From Euglena gracilis (Eukaryota; Euglenida; Euglenophyceae; Euglenales): DNA of 64,000 nucleotides. How positions within the stretch are numbered: position 1 is the stretch's first letter; every line of letters starts with the position of its first letter. The position numbers and the translations under genes were made by a program. Below the pieces are notes generated by a model that did not search any database, had not been told where the DNA came from, and saw only the letters and a list, made by a program, of their open reading frames with translations. The stretch spans positions 17,613,562 to 17,677,561 of the forward strand of contig CP154956.1 in NCBI GenBank assembly GCA_039621445.1, given 5' to 3'. This document shows, in pieces, positions 19,588 to 29,798 of this stretch.

Positions 19588-21944
19588 GTCAGGTGGATGG
19601 GCCTCTGTTTTTTCGCCACGGATCCCGGTTTTAATTCGATTTTCCCTTCCCCCAGGGGACCCCGAACGATTCTTTCCTCGAAAATCCTGTCCCGGAGAAC
19701 CTCCCCCTCGAAATCCCTTCGGAGGGCTGCCCGGAGCTCCTCAGCCCGCTGGCTGGTCACCTGTTCCCCTTCGGGAACAAGGATGACCCCTTGGGCTGCC
19801 CGTGCCTCGACCTCCCGGGCTGCCCGCAGGAGTTCCTTGGCTACTGTCTCCTGGGTCGCCTCATCCTCGTGCAGGGGTTTTTCCTCCCACTCAGGCTCCT
19901 CGGTGTCCTCCCCCAGGGCTGCCTCTGGCAAAGCAAGCCGCAGTGCTCTGACTTTTTCCACCGTTTTCAGGTATCTCACTCGTTTTAGAGCCTTTTTATG
20001 GGTTGTTGGCTGAACTTGCTCACCCTCCGTGTCATGCCCCCGAAGGAGGACCACCTGCTCCCCCTTCAATGCCAAGGCCCGGAGATGTGGGAACACCCCG
20101 AGCTGGTTTTCCTCCAGCCACGGGAAGCCGATGATGGCCTCCACGTGGATGTCGGCCTCATAGAAGTAGGCTGGGGCCGTCCACATGGCCCCCTCCCCCT
20201 GACCCAGGCCTCCCTCCCGCCGGAGGACCAGGTCCAGGATTGCCTCACGTTCCCCCCCTTCCATCTTGGCGCCACTGGCCGTCACCAGAGACAGGGGCTT
20301 GTAGGCAGGCAGGAGGTATGAGCTGGGTAGCTTGCCTCTTCGGACCAGGTTCACCTCTGCCCCTGTGTCAATGAGGGCGTCGATGAAGTGGGACTGTCCG
20401 TCTGGCCCCCTGGTCTGCACCCGCATCAGCAGCTGCCGTTCCCTGGCACCCTGCCCCACCTCACGGAGCAAGACCGAGGGCACCCCTCGCTCTGTCTGGG
20501 GGTCCCGCTCTGGCTGTGGAGACCCAGCAGCGTGGGCCTCCGGTGCCGGTGCTGTGGCCAGGTCACGGATGAGCGCCTCTGGGATCCGATATTTCAGGTG
20601 CCGGGGCAGGTTTTGGTGTTTGCTGCTGAGCCGAATTTTGTGCCGTCCCTTCCGTCCCCCCTCAGGTACCGGGGTTTCCAGGTTGGAGCAGGTCCGGCCG
20701 TCACACACCCGTGGCCGGAGACCCAGGACATGGGGGCTGCCCCATATCCTGGTGGGCTTCTGGTAGCCCCAGTCTGCATACTGGCAATAATCCACGTCCA
20801 CGTGTGGGATCCCTGCCATGTACCTGCGGGTCCGCAGGTAACCGTACCGGGGGTTTTCCAGCCACCACCGCCGTGGGCGGAGGTACCGGATGATGGCCAG
20901 GGCCCGCTGCACCAGCCGATCAGCCAATTTAAAATCTCGTTCCCTGGTGGTCAGCGCCAGGCTGAATTCGGTGCAGGGGACCCCGCACACCACCACCTCA
21001 AAATCCCCAGGCTGGAACTGTTTTTTAAAATTCCATTTCAGCACGTCAACACAAATGTCTGGCCGCCACCTGGGGTCCACGTCCACCGACGTGACCTGGT
21101 AACCCAGGCTGCGGTAGACGTCCCCTACTGAACCTGTCCCGCAGAACAGGTCCAGCATCCGCCTGGGCTGGTCCGCTCTCCCCACCTGCCCCAGGTGTGC
21201 CGGCTTGACCTCCCCTGTGGCCCCCCCGGTCCCTGGGGGTGGCCCTGAAAAATGTGTCCCGAACCTGGTTTTTTTCTCCCTCCCCCTTCGTGTCACCTCC
21301 TCCAGCGTGCACCGGTCTGGGTGCCCACACAGCAAAAAGGCTGTGATGGGCCACTTTGTCCCCCGGCACAACTCCTCCCCTCTGCCGAAAAATTGTGTTC
21401 CCTGAGGGAACGTGACTTGGCGCACTGCCAAGCCCCTGGCCTCCCTGTACCAACGCCGCCCCGGCCACCTGGGGATCACCAGGATGGCATGGGCCTGATC
21501 CCTCCTGATTTTTTCGAGAACCTCCTGTATTTTTTTATAAGGTGGGTTGAGCCACAAAACTTCCCTGCCCCAGTCCTGTTTGAGGGCATCTTCCCCTTCC
21601 CCACTCCCTGGCCCCCACCAGCGGACGAACCTGCGGTTTTCTTTTGCAGAAAAGGCGTCGACCTCCGGCTGGACCCCCAGGCGGCGGAGTACGTCCCTGA
21701 CGTACTCCTCCCGGACGTGGTAGTCCTGGGAGATCCACCGGGAGGGCGACCTCCCAAACCCTGAGGAACGGGCTGGGAGTGGTGCTGGGGCTGGCTGTGG
21801 TGTGGGGGCTGAGGTGGAAGGTGCGGCCCTGACGCACCTCACCTGGCGAATCGAAAATCCTGAATCCCTTTCCGTGCTGCGGGCGGTTTCATCCGTGCCT
21901 TTGCTGGTTTGGGGAACGTTGATGACCTCCCTCGCTGCCTCCAT
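19588..21944 (-). CDS. pol: pol of E3: intact Dam-like, cytosine methyltransferase and protease domains, truncated before RT
   Basis: An uninterrupted ~786-codon frame from ATG 21944. A basic, Pro-rich N-terminal ~75 residues precede a Dam-like domain (~residues 75-190): VDAFSAKENRRF, DAL, NPPY, then IPRWPGRRWY. The cytosine-5 methyltransferase follows (~265-460) with LFCGTGSVGD, PCTEFS, WLENP and KPTRIW. Then comes an aspartic protease with an Asp-Thr-Gly triad, then a charged linker. The frame meets the junction at 19588 at the first RT residues and ends a few codons later at 19563. E3 therefore has both methyltransferase modules complete but cannot replicate on its own. The cytosine domain resembles the PPCTEYS-type family of algal, viral and retroelement proteins. 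Activity is inferred from motifs only. Confidence 0.92.
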
Positions 21945-22399
21945 GATTGATGCTTGTGAGAGCGTTTTGTTTTTTTCTTTTTCATTTCTTTGTTTTGTGT
22001 TTTTCCCCTCCCTTCCTGGTGTTGTGATCTGCGGTAGACCGGGTGTGCTGGAACCCGAAGACCCCTGGGCGGCTTGCTGCGGAGGGCCAGCCGCCTTGTG
22101 TCCCTTCTCCCTTTGTCCCGTGCCTGGATTCTGACCCGAGCCCCCCCCCCCTGGACTGCCCTCACTGGTGAAAAGCGCAGACCAGGGGTTGGCAGAGTCG
22201 AATGAGAGGGCCTGCTGGCCCCCCCAGCCCCTTTTCGTGTCTCAGTCAGGGGGGGCTGGGGGGACCGTGCAGGTCCAGGTCCGGATCTGCCCTTGACCAA
22301 AACCCAACCCTCTCCGTGAGCCCGTTCCTTACCCCCCTTCCGAGGGCCGTGCTAGGGGCACCCTGGGCCCCCGTCCCCTCCCTTCTGGCCCCCGCTTTT
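21945..22399 (-). other. gag-pol spacer of E3
   Basis: About 455 bp between the gag stop and the first pol ATG. One frame (22300-21839) overlaps the pol start and is rich in Arg, Lys and Pro. Gag and Pol are separate ORFs here. How Pol is expressed (reinitiation, a subgenomic mRNA or frameshifting) cannot be told. Part of this spacer is deleted in E2. Confidence 0.6.
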
Positions 22400-25300
22400 T
22401 CAGGCACTCCCCCGCCGTGGGGGTGTGGACGCCCCCTTCCCCTTTCCCCTTCTCCACCAGCAATATCGTGCCAGATGTCCCGTTTTCCCGCACTCATAAC
22501 ATTTTTTTCCAGGGCATTCCCGAGACCAGTGATCTGTGGCCCCGCACTGGCTGCAGGGCTGGTCCACCGAGGGGCCACTCCGGGGGCTCCTCGGGGGGGT
22601 TTGTTCCCTGTTGGTGGCTGGGTGGGGGGTTGGGGACCTGGCGGGGCGAAAATCTGGGCCGCCCTTGCCAGCTCCCTTGCCGAACCCCTTCCCCTTTTGC
22701 CCCGGGCTGGGTGACCTGCGTCCCTCCCGTCCCTTTCCAAGTGACCCGCCCCGGTGCCGTGATTGCCTGTCCTGTGGCCCCTCGGGGCCTTTGGGGGGTC
22801 CTTCCCTTGCTCTTCCCTCAGCTGGCTGTGAAACGGTTTTCTGGGGCTGGGCTGGCCTGGCTTCCTGGGATTTCACTTCCGAGACTGAAAAATTGTCGAG
22901 GCCCCCAGCCCAGTGGTCTTCCTGGTGGGCTGGGACCCCCCGTCCACCCCAAGAACGGCCATAGCTGTCAGTCCGTTCCTGGCACCGCAGCTCGTTTTCA
23001 GCGTGTCGAAAAACCTCTTCCAATCCCAGCTTTGTTTCGTGGGGGGTGATTTTCACTGTATTGCCCCCCTGCAGCGTTGCCCCGTTCCTCATCATCAGCC
23101 TCTCCAGCGCCCGCCGGCTGTAGAGCTTGATGAGGAAGGAGTCCCGGTGTGCCCTGACTGTCACCGGCTCCCCTTCACCCACAGCCTCCTGGGCGAGCTG
23201 TGTTGCCTTTTCCGCCGTCAACCCAGGGATGTGCCACAGCCGCACTGTGGGCGAATCCTGATTATTTCGGGTCTGCTCCCTGATTATTGCCCTACGCATG
23301 GAATCTGGGAGCTGCTGCAGAATCATAGCCTGTGCTTCCTCCTCAGAGGGGTTTTCCATCCGGCAGAAAATTAATTTAAACTGGCTTTCATATTCACGCC
23401 ACGCTGGGAGGGTTAATTTGCCCGTGTTGACTGGTCTGAGTGCCCTGAGCTGTCACCGCCGTATTTCTGGGCCAGCCAGTTCCAGAAATCCTGGAACCTG
23501 ACCCGTTCCCCCATCTCCTGTCGCCGCTGGAGTTCCAGCCGGCTGCTGTGGTCCAGGCAGCCGGTCAGAACAAGCATTTTAAATTCCTCCCCCACTGGCT
23601 GTCCCATGGAAACCTGCTGCATGTAAAGCTGAAATTTTACTGAAAAAACATGAAAATCCCCTTTCAGCTCTGGTTTTACAAGGTCTTTGGTGAGGAGTGT
23701 CGCCAGCGGCCCTAAAAACATGCTGGCTGCTGGGCTGGGCGCTGCTGGCGCCACGTGGACCGGAGCTGCCTGGACCCCCCGGACCCAGGCTCCCGTGTCC
23801 TGGGACCCGAAGGCCAGAGGGGCAGCGCTGCACGATGCTGCCCCAGCCTCAGGGGCCCAGGCGAAAGGGTCCATTGCCCCCGTGAACTCCCCTCCTGCGG
23901 GGAACCCACGGGGCTGGGGGGGCCACTGGTGCTCGGCTGATTTCACCCCAGGTTGATCTCTGCCCTGGCCCTGTAGGTCTGCTGTGCCTGCTGCCTGTGG
24001 TTTCGCTGTGCTGCACTGTCCCGTCGTTCGTGATTTTTGCTGAGACTGTTGCTGCTCCCGGGCTCCCAAACTGGCCAAAAAATTAAAAAATCCGTGAGCT
24101 TTAATCTGGCGTTCTGCTTCCTCCCAATCCACCCCCTGGAACCCGAACGTGCCAGGTGTCTGGGCAGCTGGGGTCCCTCCAGCAGCGGGGACCTGGACTG
24201 GACTGCCCCCCGCAGCCATGGGACCCTGGGGCTGGCTGCCCCTTGGTGCCGAAGGGCCCCCGCTGGCTGGGGGTGCTGCATTCCCCTCCGCCGAAGAACC
24301 AGGGACAACACTCCTGCCCCTCTGGGGGCCAGAACCCGAGAACCCACTGGGAAAAACTGCAGTTACAGAAGCTGGGCCCGGGGATACCACTTCCCCGGGT
24401 GTGTGGGCCACTGCCACCGCTGCCCCGCTGCTGGGGCCAGCAGAGAGCCCCTGGGGGGCCACGGGCCCCTTGCCTCCCAGCACGCTGGGATGGACTGGGA
24501 GCTGGTGCTGGGGGCCAGGAGGCCTATTGCCCCCCGCGGCACCCGAGCCATTGGCACTCTGGGCCCCCGGCGTGGACTGGGTCTGGGGGTCTGTGGTTGC
24601 CGGGGGCACTCTGGCTGCGGGGCCTCGGGGGTCCTCGCTCTCCGGCCCCACTCCTCTGGGTGGCTGCGGTAGCTCCTGGATGGGGGGGCAAAAAATTTCA
24701 AAATTTTGGATTTTTTTTTCCAAAACGAAAAGCCGATTTTTTATTTCGGCATTTTCTTTTGGTGCCCCCATTATTGTTGAGTCCACCTCCAGGAGCAGGG
24801 AGTTGTGGGCCTGGATCACCTGCCCGTGGGTGGTGACCTCGGCCCACAGCTCCTGCAGGCTGTGGCTCTGCCCCTCAGCCCTGGTCCTTAGCTCTCTTAT
24901 CTCCTCCTTTATGGCCCCTTGTTGTTCGGCGATGGTTGAGGCCTGGCCGTCCAGTTCGGCCCGAAAATTTTGCAGGGCCTGTGCAATCCCTGCATTTCTT
25001 TCTCGCAGCCCCCCGAGTTCACCCGTCAGCTGGTTTAATTTTTTGGTCCAAGGCCTCGGCCTGGGCCTGCTGTCTCCCGCTGGCCAATTCCTGGCTCCTC
25101 ATCACCTCCACCGTTGTCCGGACAGAGGTGATGAGCAGCTCCTCAAACTTTTTTCACCCGCCCAGCCATCGCCTCGTTAAACCCCTGCCCTTCAGCTGAC
25201 TGGTGACCCTGGCTGACGATGGCCTCGAGCCCCTGGACCCGCTGGGCTAGTTGAGCCACCGTCCCGAGGCCTTCGCTCAGCCGGCTGGTCACCAGCTCGC

Positions 25301-26468
25301 TGAAGGCTGCCATCCCCCCCGCAAAAGTTTGCATTTGTTTCTCTTGCAGTTTCTGAAAGTTTTCAGCGAGCTGGGATGCTAGCCCAGCCTGGGTCCTTTC
25401 CATTTGCTCCACCACACCTTGAAAGTTTTCCGTGACCCGCTGAAACTGCAAGGACACCAACTGCTCCAGGCGGCTAACTGAAGCAGCTGTGGTGAGCCCC
25501 GCTTCAGCGAGCCGACTTTGCAGGTCGCCAACCCAACCGTCCAACCGCTGGATCTCCTGTCCCAGAACCACTGAGGCAGCGGCCTGTGCCTCCGCCCCCT
25601 CCCACAACCTCGGGGGGGGGGGGTGCGGGGGGTGCCTCCCCTTCGGGCTCTGTTCTGGCACCAACCCCCCCTGGGCTGTCTGGTCCTCGTCCTCCATCAA
25701 ATCCCCTGCTGGGGGCATCTCCTGCAGCTGCCACTGGGTGGCTGGGTCTGGGGCATGTCCTTGGGGCCCATCATGCCCGGGACCGGCATGCACCAGCCAG
25801 CAATGGTTGGGTCCGGCTGGGAAATGCCCAGACCCGACATGGCCCACCGGCGCATGTGCCGGCCCGGCATCCCCAGGGTTCTGCCAGGGCCCCGCCTCCA
25901 ATAGAAGGGGCTGGGCATGGCTTGCAAATTCTTCTTCGCCTTCTTCTTCTGCCGGTTCTTCCTCTTCTTCTTTGATCTTGCCTCGCATTGCAAATTGCCA
26001 CATGACCTGCCTGGTCATGTCATGCACAAACCCTGGCATGACCAGGCTGGGCATGCCGGAGAGCAGTCCCGGGCTGCTGGGCAATGCCATGCCGGACCCA
26101 GATGGTTCAGGTTGCTGGGGGTCCGGCTGGGCATGCCCGGCGATGGCCAGGAGCTGCTGGGCCTGGCCGTAATGGCTGGGGCTGTCATGGCTGTGGCTTG
26201 CTTCGTCCTCGTCCTCCTCCTGTGATTCATAATTGGGGAGTGGCTCCCCAGGCTCACATAGTGTGAGCCCAGAGGGCTCAAACCCTCCTCTGCGACCATG
26301 TAGGGGTTGCCCCTCCTGAGGTCCCTGTGAAGGGACCCCTGGCGGCGCAACCCGCGTAGGATCGTTTAAATTTGAGCCCATCGGGCCCACCTGGTGGGGG
26401 TTTTCCCCTTGGAGGAAAAGTGGGGTAGGGGTGGGTGTTGGCAAGGATGGTGGCGTTGAAAATGACAT
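22400..26468 (-). pseudogene. gag: gag of E3, frame broken
   Basis: Same layout as E2 gag: an open frame from inside the LTR (ATG at 26468), long coiled coil, Pro/Gly linker, capsid-like region and two CCHC knuckles ending at the stop at 22400. Open segments are 26468-25143, ~25040-23413 and 23359-22400. The first two breaks are six-base T runs (A on the coding strand) at 25149-25154 and 25039-25044, at the same places as in E2. The third is a private 22-bp deletion near 23453 in the capsid-like region, where E2 reads through. Confidence 0.87.
26283..26298 (-). other. Primer-binding site of E3
   Basis: TGGTCGCAGAGGAGGG on the minus strand, adjoining the LTR end at 26299, identical to E2. Confidence 0.8.
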
Positions 26469-26967
26469 ACTTTTGCCTCAACAAATGAACTTGAATTCTT
26501 GATCAATGAGACTTGAACTTGAAATTTGTTATTTGTATTTCCTTGATATGTCTTTGAATTCCCTTGCAAGCAAACAATTGGTGAACACAAATGGCAGTAT
26601 GTGAACAGAGCCCTGTGAACAGAAAATGTACAATTGGAGGGGGGCTACAGCTGGGGGGGCTACTTGGTATACTTTGCGCAACTCTTAATGAATTGCGCCA
26701 TCTGAGCGCCCACCAAGGGGGTGCGCATGCTTGCGCAAAGCCCAGCAGGGCTTGCGCATCCCCTTGGGGGTTGCCTGTTGGCCCCCTCAACCTGCCCCCT
26801 CCTTTACCTTCCCTTGGCTTGGTCAAAATGGGCTGTGGGGCCCCCTTGGGGGCCAGTGGGGCCTCAAAAGGCCCTTGGGGGCCTTGGAGCCCCCTCGCGG
26901 CCCTTCGTGGCCCCTTTGGGCCCCCTTGGGACCCCTCCTTCGGGCGGGCACCCTCGGACCGCGCACA
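26299..26967 (-). repeat. 5' LTR of E3 (669 bp)
   Basis: Minus-strand LTR starting TGTGCGCGG at 26967 and ending CCTACA at 26299, the same length as E2's 5' LTR and closely similar to it. The adjacent flank reads ACCT on the minus strand, as next to E2. Confidence 0.92.
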
Positions 26968-27698
26968 AGGTCTCATTCCATAATCGGAAATTATTGAAGG
27001 GTAGGGTGTGGAAGGAGGGGACACCTGGCCAGTCATATCTGACCAGGGAGAAAGACCTATTTACAAAACCAACTGCCGGCGACAGCGAAGTTTTGCCCAG
27101 GGGGTTAAGGAGAGAGGAGTGGGGGGCTGGTCAAAAGACCTTAGACAGAAGTTTTGCTGTCTGGCCGTCTTATGGGGCCTTATGGCCGAAAAGTGACAAG
27201 TTGAAAACTATTATTACGGTGTGCACGCTGTGCGCTGTGCGCCTTCTTACTGGCGGCATATACCGCTGGGGAAGACTTCGCAGCGCGGCGCGGACACGAT
27301 GTTGCCGATGGGGTATCCCCAGAGGCTTATACCTCGACAGACGGGCGGTAGCCCAAAAGAGAGGGGCTAAATATGTAAAGTATAAATACATATTGGCAGA
27401 TGTGCCTGGGATGGATACCGAATACAGGGCCTATAGGCCTGATGGAAAGGTGAGAACAGGATCCATGGACCTGTGGTCTGTAGGCCTGGGATATCTATGG
27501 CACAGATGGCCATTTCCTGGGAGTCGGTGGTCTGATCTCCCGAACGTAATAATCCTTCAGGAGTTTCCACTATCTCCAGTATCGGAGGTAAAAAAATTTA
27601 CAAGTTGCCTTTCAGGCTCATCGACATCATAGTCGGGTGATTCCAGGTTTGCGTGTACCCATCGGGTAATCGTACGCCGAGCTGTTGGCTTCTCGATG

Positions 27699-27870
27699 GT
27701 TGAGGTGCTGTGCTTTGGTCGGGGCTTCATGCTTCCTCTCGGGTCGGTTTTCTTTTCCCTCGAAGGAGGGCGAGAGCAAGGGGGGCCAAATTGTACTGAA
27801 AAACACGCACCCTTTTTCGCTGATTTCTTTCAGAATTTTTTCTCTTCCACTTCAAAAACTTTTGGGTAAC
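27699..27870. other. Short junction between inverted arm and DIRS element
   Basis: 172 bp that match neither the inverted arm nor the DIRS element. No gene or repeat recognised. Confidence 0.5.
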
Positions 27871-27991
27871 GACCATTCGGGCTTCGCACCTTCAGGGGGT
27901 GAGATCCTGCTTTGTGGGCCGGCTGTTTTGTTGTTTGTGTTCTTTTTTGGCGGGGGTGCTTCTTACTGCTTTTTGGTGCCGGAGTTGGCGG
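27871..27991 (+). repeat. Left inverted terminal repeat of E4
   Basis: The outer 34 bp (GACCATTCGG... to GTGAGA) pair with 32199-32232. The inner ~95 bp (27896-27991) are inverted at 32419-32515. Confidence 0.88.
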
Positions 27992-28019
27992 ATATTAACG
28001 TCCTTCGACAACATCAAAA

Positions 28020-29798
28020 ATGGCAACGTACGCAGAAATCTTGACATCAGAGGATGAATCAGTTTTCAACAATTCGTGGAGCGAGCTCTTTTTCAACGGG
28101 GACAAGGTGGCGAAGCTATTGGCGGAGTCGTCCCCGGAATCCCTCGTCGCCGTCATCGCGGCCGGGCAGAACTGGCTGGGAGGCGGATGGCACACGACGA
28201 AGTGCGCAAAGAAGGTCCACGAGTTGACCCAGGTGGCGATGGTCTCCAGCCAAGTCGAACACTACAGGAATTCGTTCTTGTACTCGGTGGCGTTGGCAGG
28301 AAGTGTGGAGGTACCACTGATAGACTTGGGGCAGACAGCAGCGGACGTGGCGTTCAAGTTGGCGGATCGTTGGCTGGAGAAGAGTTCGAAGAAAGACAAA
28401 GGGATGACGCCACGAGCGGAGCGGTCCGCAATGGAGGAGGACGGAGAAGACGAGGAGGACAACGACAACGACGACGCGGAAGAACGGCTCCCCTGGCAGG
28501 AGGAACTGGCGCCCCTGGCGCCAGAGCTGGCAGCGTGCCTTCGGCACGTCGAAAAGGGAGTGAGACTCCCCTGGAAGATGGTCCTGGGGGAGCTGCCCAG
28601 GTATAACGGGATGAAAAGTCGTGCAGAGGATAACAATCACAACTCAGACGGCAAAGGGGCCTGGGATAAACAATTGAAGTCATGGCAACAAAAGATGTTA
28701 CACCTGGAAAGGATGGTGGCATGCCTGTATGGCAGTGTGGAGACAGATTATCAAATATTGGCACAACAATTGTTTTTTGCTGTAGCAGAGATGGAACAGA
28801 CACTGCTGAAGGAGAGGAAGAGGTGCAGCATTCCAGGGGCAATCCCCAGCACCAACAACGGGCTGTTCTCCAAAGAAGACTTGGCTGTGGACAAAGCCCA
28901 ATGGGCTCTGAATCAAGCAGGCTTGGCAACAGCCTTTTCAAGACATTCTATGTCTCATTTTCCCATCCCCACAGGAAATAAAGGATTTAAGTTCAAGTGG
29001 GGCAAAGGCAAAGGCTATGGCAGCCAAGGCAAGGCTGGGAGAGGAAAAGGCTATGGCAGCCTGTGGAAGAACCCAGGATGGCAGAAGGGGTATGGATACC
29101 CTACTGAATCTTCCCACTCCCTACTCATGCCCACAGGAAAGGCAAGGGCAAAGCCTGAAGCATCAAAGCCTGAAGCATCAAAGTCCCCAAGAAGGGGTGA
29201 AGCCATCACAGCCAGACCATCAATGGAGTGGGGGAGAGACCCCCCAGCTGAGCTCCATGGAGGAGGTAATCCCCCTGCTGACCCCTGCTCTGAAGCCATC
29301 CCCAGTCTGGCAAGGGCTCATGGGGACAGGGGCCTGGCCCAGCACAAACTCCCCCCCTATGGAATGGGAGAGAGGAATCATTCAAAGCCTGGATTTCAGA
29401 GAAAGGGCATGGGAAAAGGTGCCTCTGTTTCAGAGGCTAAGAAAATGTCTGCCATGGTGGCAGGAAAATGCAAATCAGTGGGTAGTAGCACTAATTCAAA
29501 AAGGTGTGCAGCCAGACCACCCCCTACCCCTGTGTCTGTCAAAAAGGCAGCAGCAAAAGTCAGTGCAGGAAATCAGCCTGGCCTCCAAAATCTTGCAGGA
29601 GTACCAAGAAAGTGGGGCAACCAAAAAAGTACAAAATGCCCAAGACACTGCCCATCTGGTACCCTGGTTTGTGTTGTCCAAACCAGAAGGGGAGGGGGTC
29701 AAGCATCGACTTATCACAGATTGTCGAGATCTAAATCAATTTTGCTGTCCAGAGAAGTTTCACTTTGGAAAACATGTCCACAATTTTCCCCACTCTGA
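28020..29798 (+). CDS. Gag-like ORF1 of E4
   Basis: 592 codons from the ATG at 28020, 30 bp after the left terminal repeat. Features: a globular N-terminal half, a strongly acidic tract around residues 140-160, a middle region with regularly spaced hydrophobics, then a basic Gly/Lys-rich tail from ~residue 320 with repeated KGKGYGS-like motifs that could bind nucleic acid. No CCHC knuckle. Position and composition fit the ORF1 Gag of DIRS elements, but there is no diagnostic motif. The 3' third overlaps the next frame, which carries the start of RT, so the real end may lie before 29798. Confidence 0.75.
   Translation: MATYAEILTSEDESVFNNSWSELFFNGDKVAKLLAESSPESLVAVIAAGQNWLGGGWHTTKCAKKVHELTQVAMVSSQVEHYRNSFLYSVALAGSVEVPLIDLGQTAADVAFKLADRWLEKSSKKDKGMTPRAERSAMEEDGEDEEDNDNDDAEERLPWQEELAPLAPELAACLRHVEKGVRLPWKMVLGELPRYNGMKSRAEDNNHNSDGKGAWDKQLKSWQQKMLHLERMVACLYGSVETDYQILAQQLFFAVAEMEQTLLKERKRCSIPGAIPSTNNGLFSKEDLAVDKAQWALNQAGLATAFSRHSMSHFPIPTGNKGFKFKWGKGKGYGSQGKAGRGKGYGSLWKNPGWQKGYGYPTESSHSLLMPTGKARAKPEASKPEASKSPRRGEAITARPSMEWGRDPPAELHGGGNPPADPCSEAIPSLARAHGDRGLAQHKLPPYGMGERNHSKPGFQRKGMGKGASVSEAKKMSAMVAGKCKSVGSSTNSKRCAARPPPTPVSVKKAAAKVSAGNQPGLQNLAGVPRKWGNQKSTKCPRHCPSGTLVCVVQTRRGGGQASTYHRLSRSKSILLSREVSLWKTCPQFSPL
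29017..29766 (+). CDS. pol: N-terminal part of E4 reverse transcriptase region
   Basis: This frame carries the conserved start of a DIRS RT near its end (~29640-29766: VPWFVLSKPEG, HRLITDCRDLNQF). The first clearly pol-like sequence begins near 29390. The remaining RT motifs are in the next frame from 29768, so a one-base step at about 29767 separates them. The same frame stays open to 32178 beneath the RT and becomes the recombinase frame, giving 1,053 uninterrupted codons. Only the first and last parts of that stretch look like protein. Confidence 0.75.

Larger units (their letters stand above)
19588..26967 (-). mobile_element. E3: 5' part of a chromovirus, inverted copy of E2
   Basis: Minus strand: LTR 26967-26299, primer-binding site, gag, gag-pol spacer, and pol as far as the start of RT, where sequence changes to the DIRS relic. 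There is no 3' LTR. E3 keeps the gag-pol junction and pol start that E2 has lost. The flank outside its LTR equals the E2 flank, so E3 belongs to the right arm of the inverted duplication. Confidence 0.9.
19588..27698 (-). repeat. Right arm of the large inverted duplication
   Basis: Inverted copy of 4701-12273. It ends at 27698 with CTTCTCGATG, the complement of the sequence at 4701. The part outside the LTR (26968-27698) is unique-looking DNA that includes a damaged copy of the 3' end of the 4500-4904 ORF. An open frame on the plus strand, 26721-27632, runs out of the LTR and is also open at 5678-4809, but it resembles no protein I know. Confidence 0.85.
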
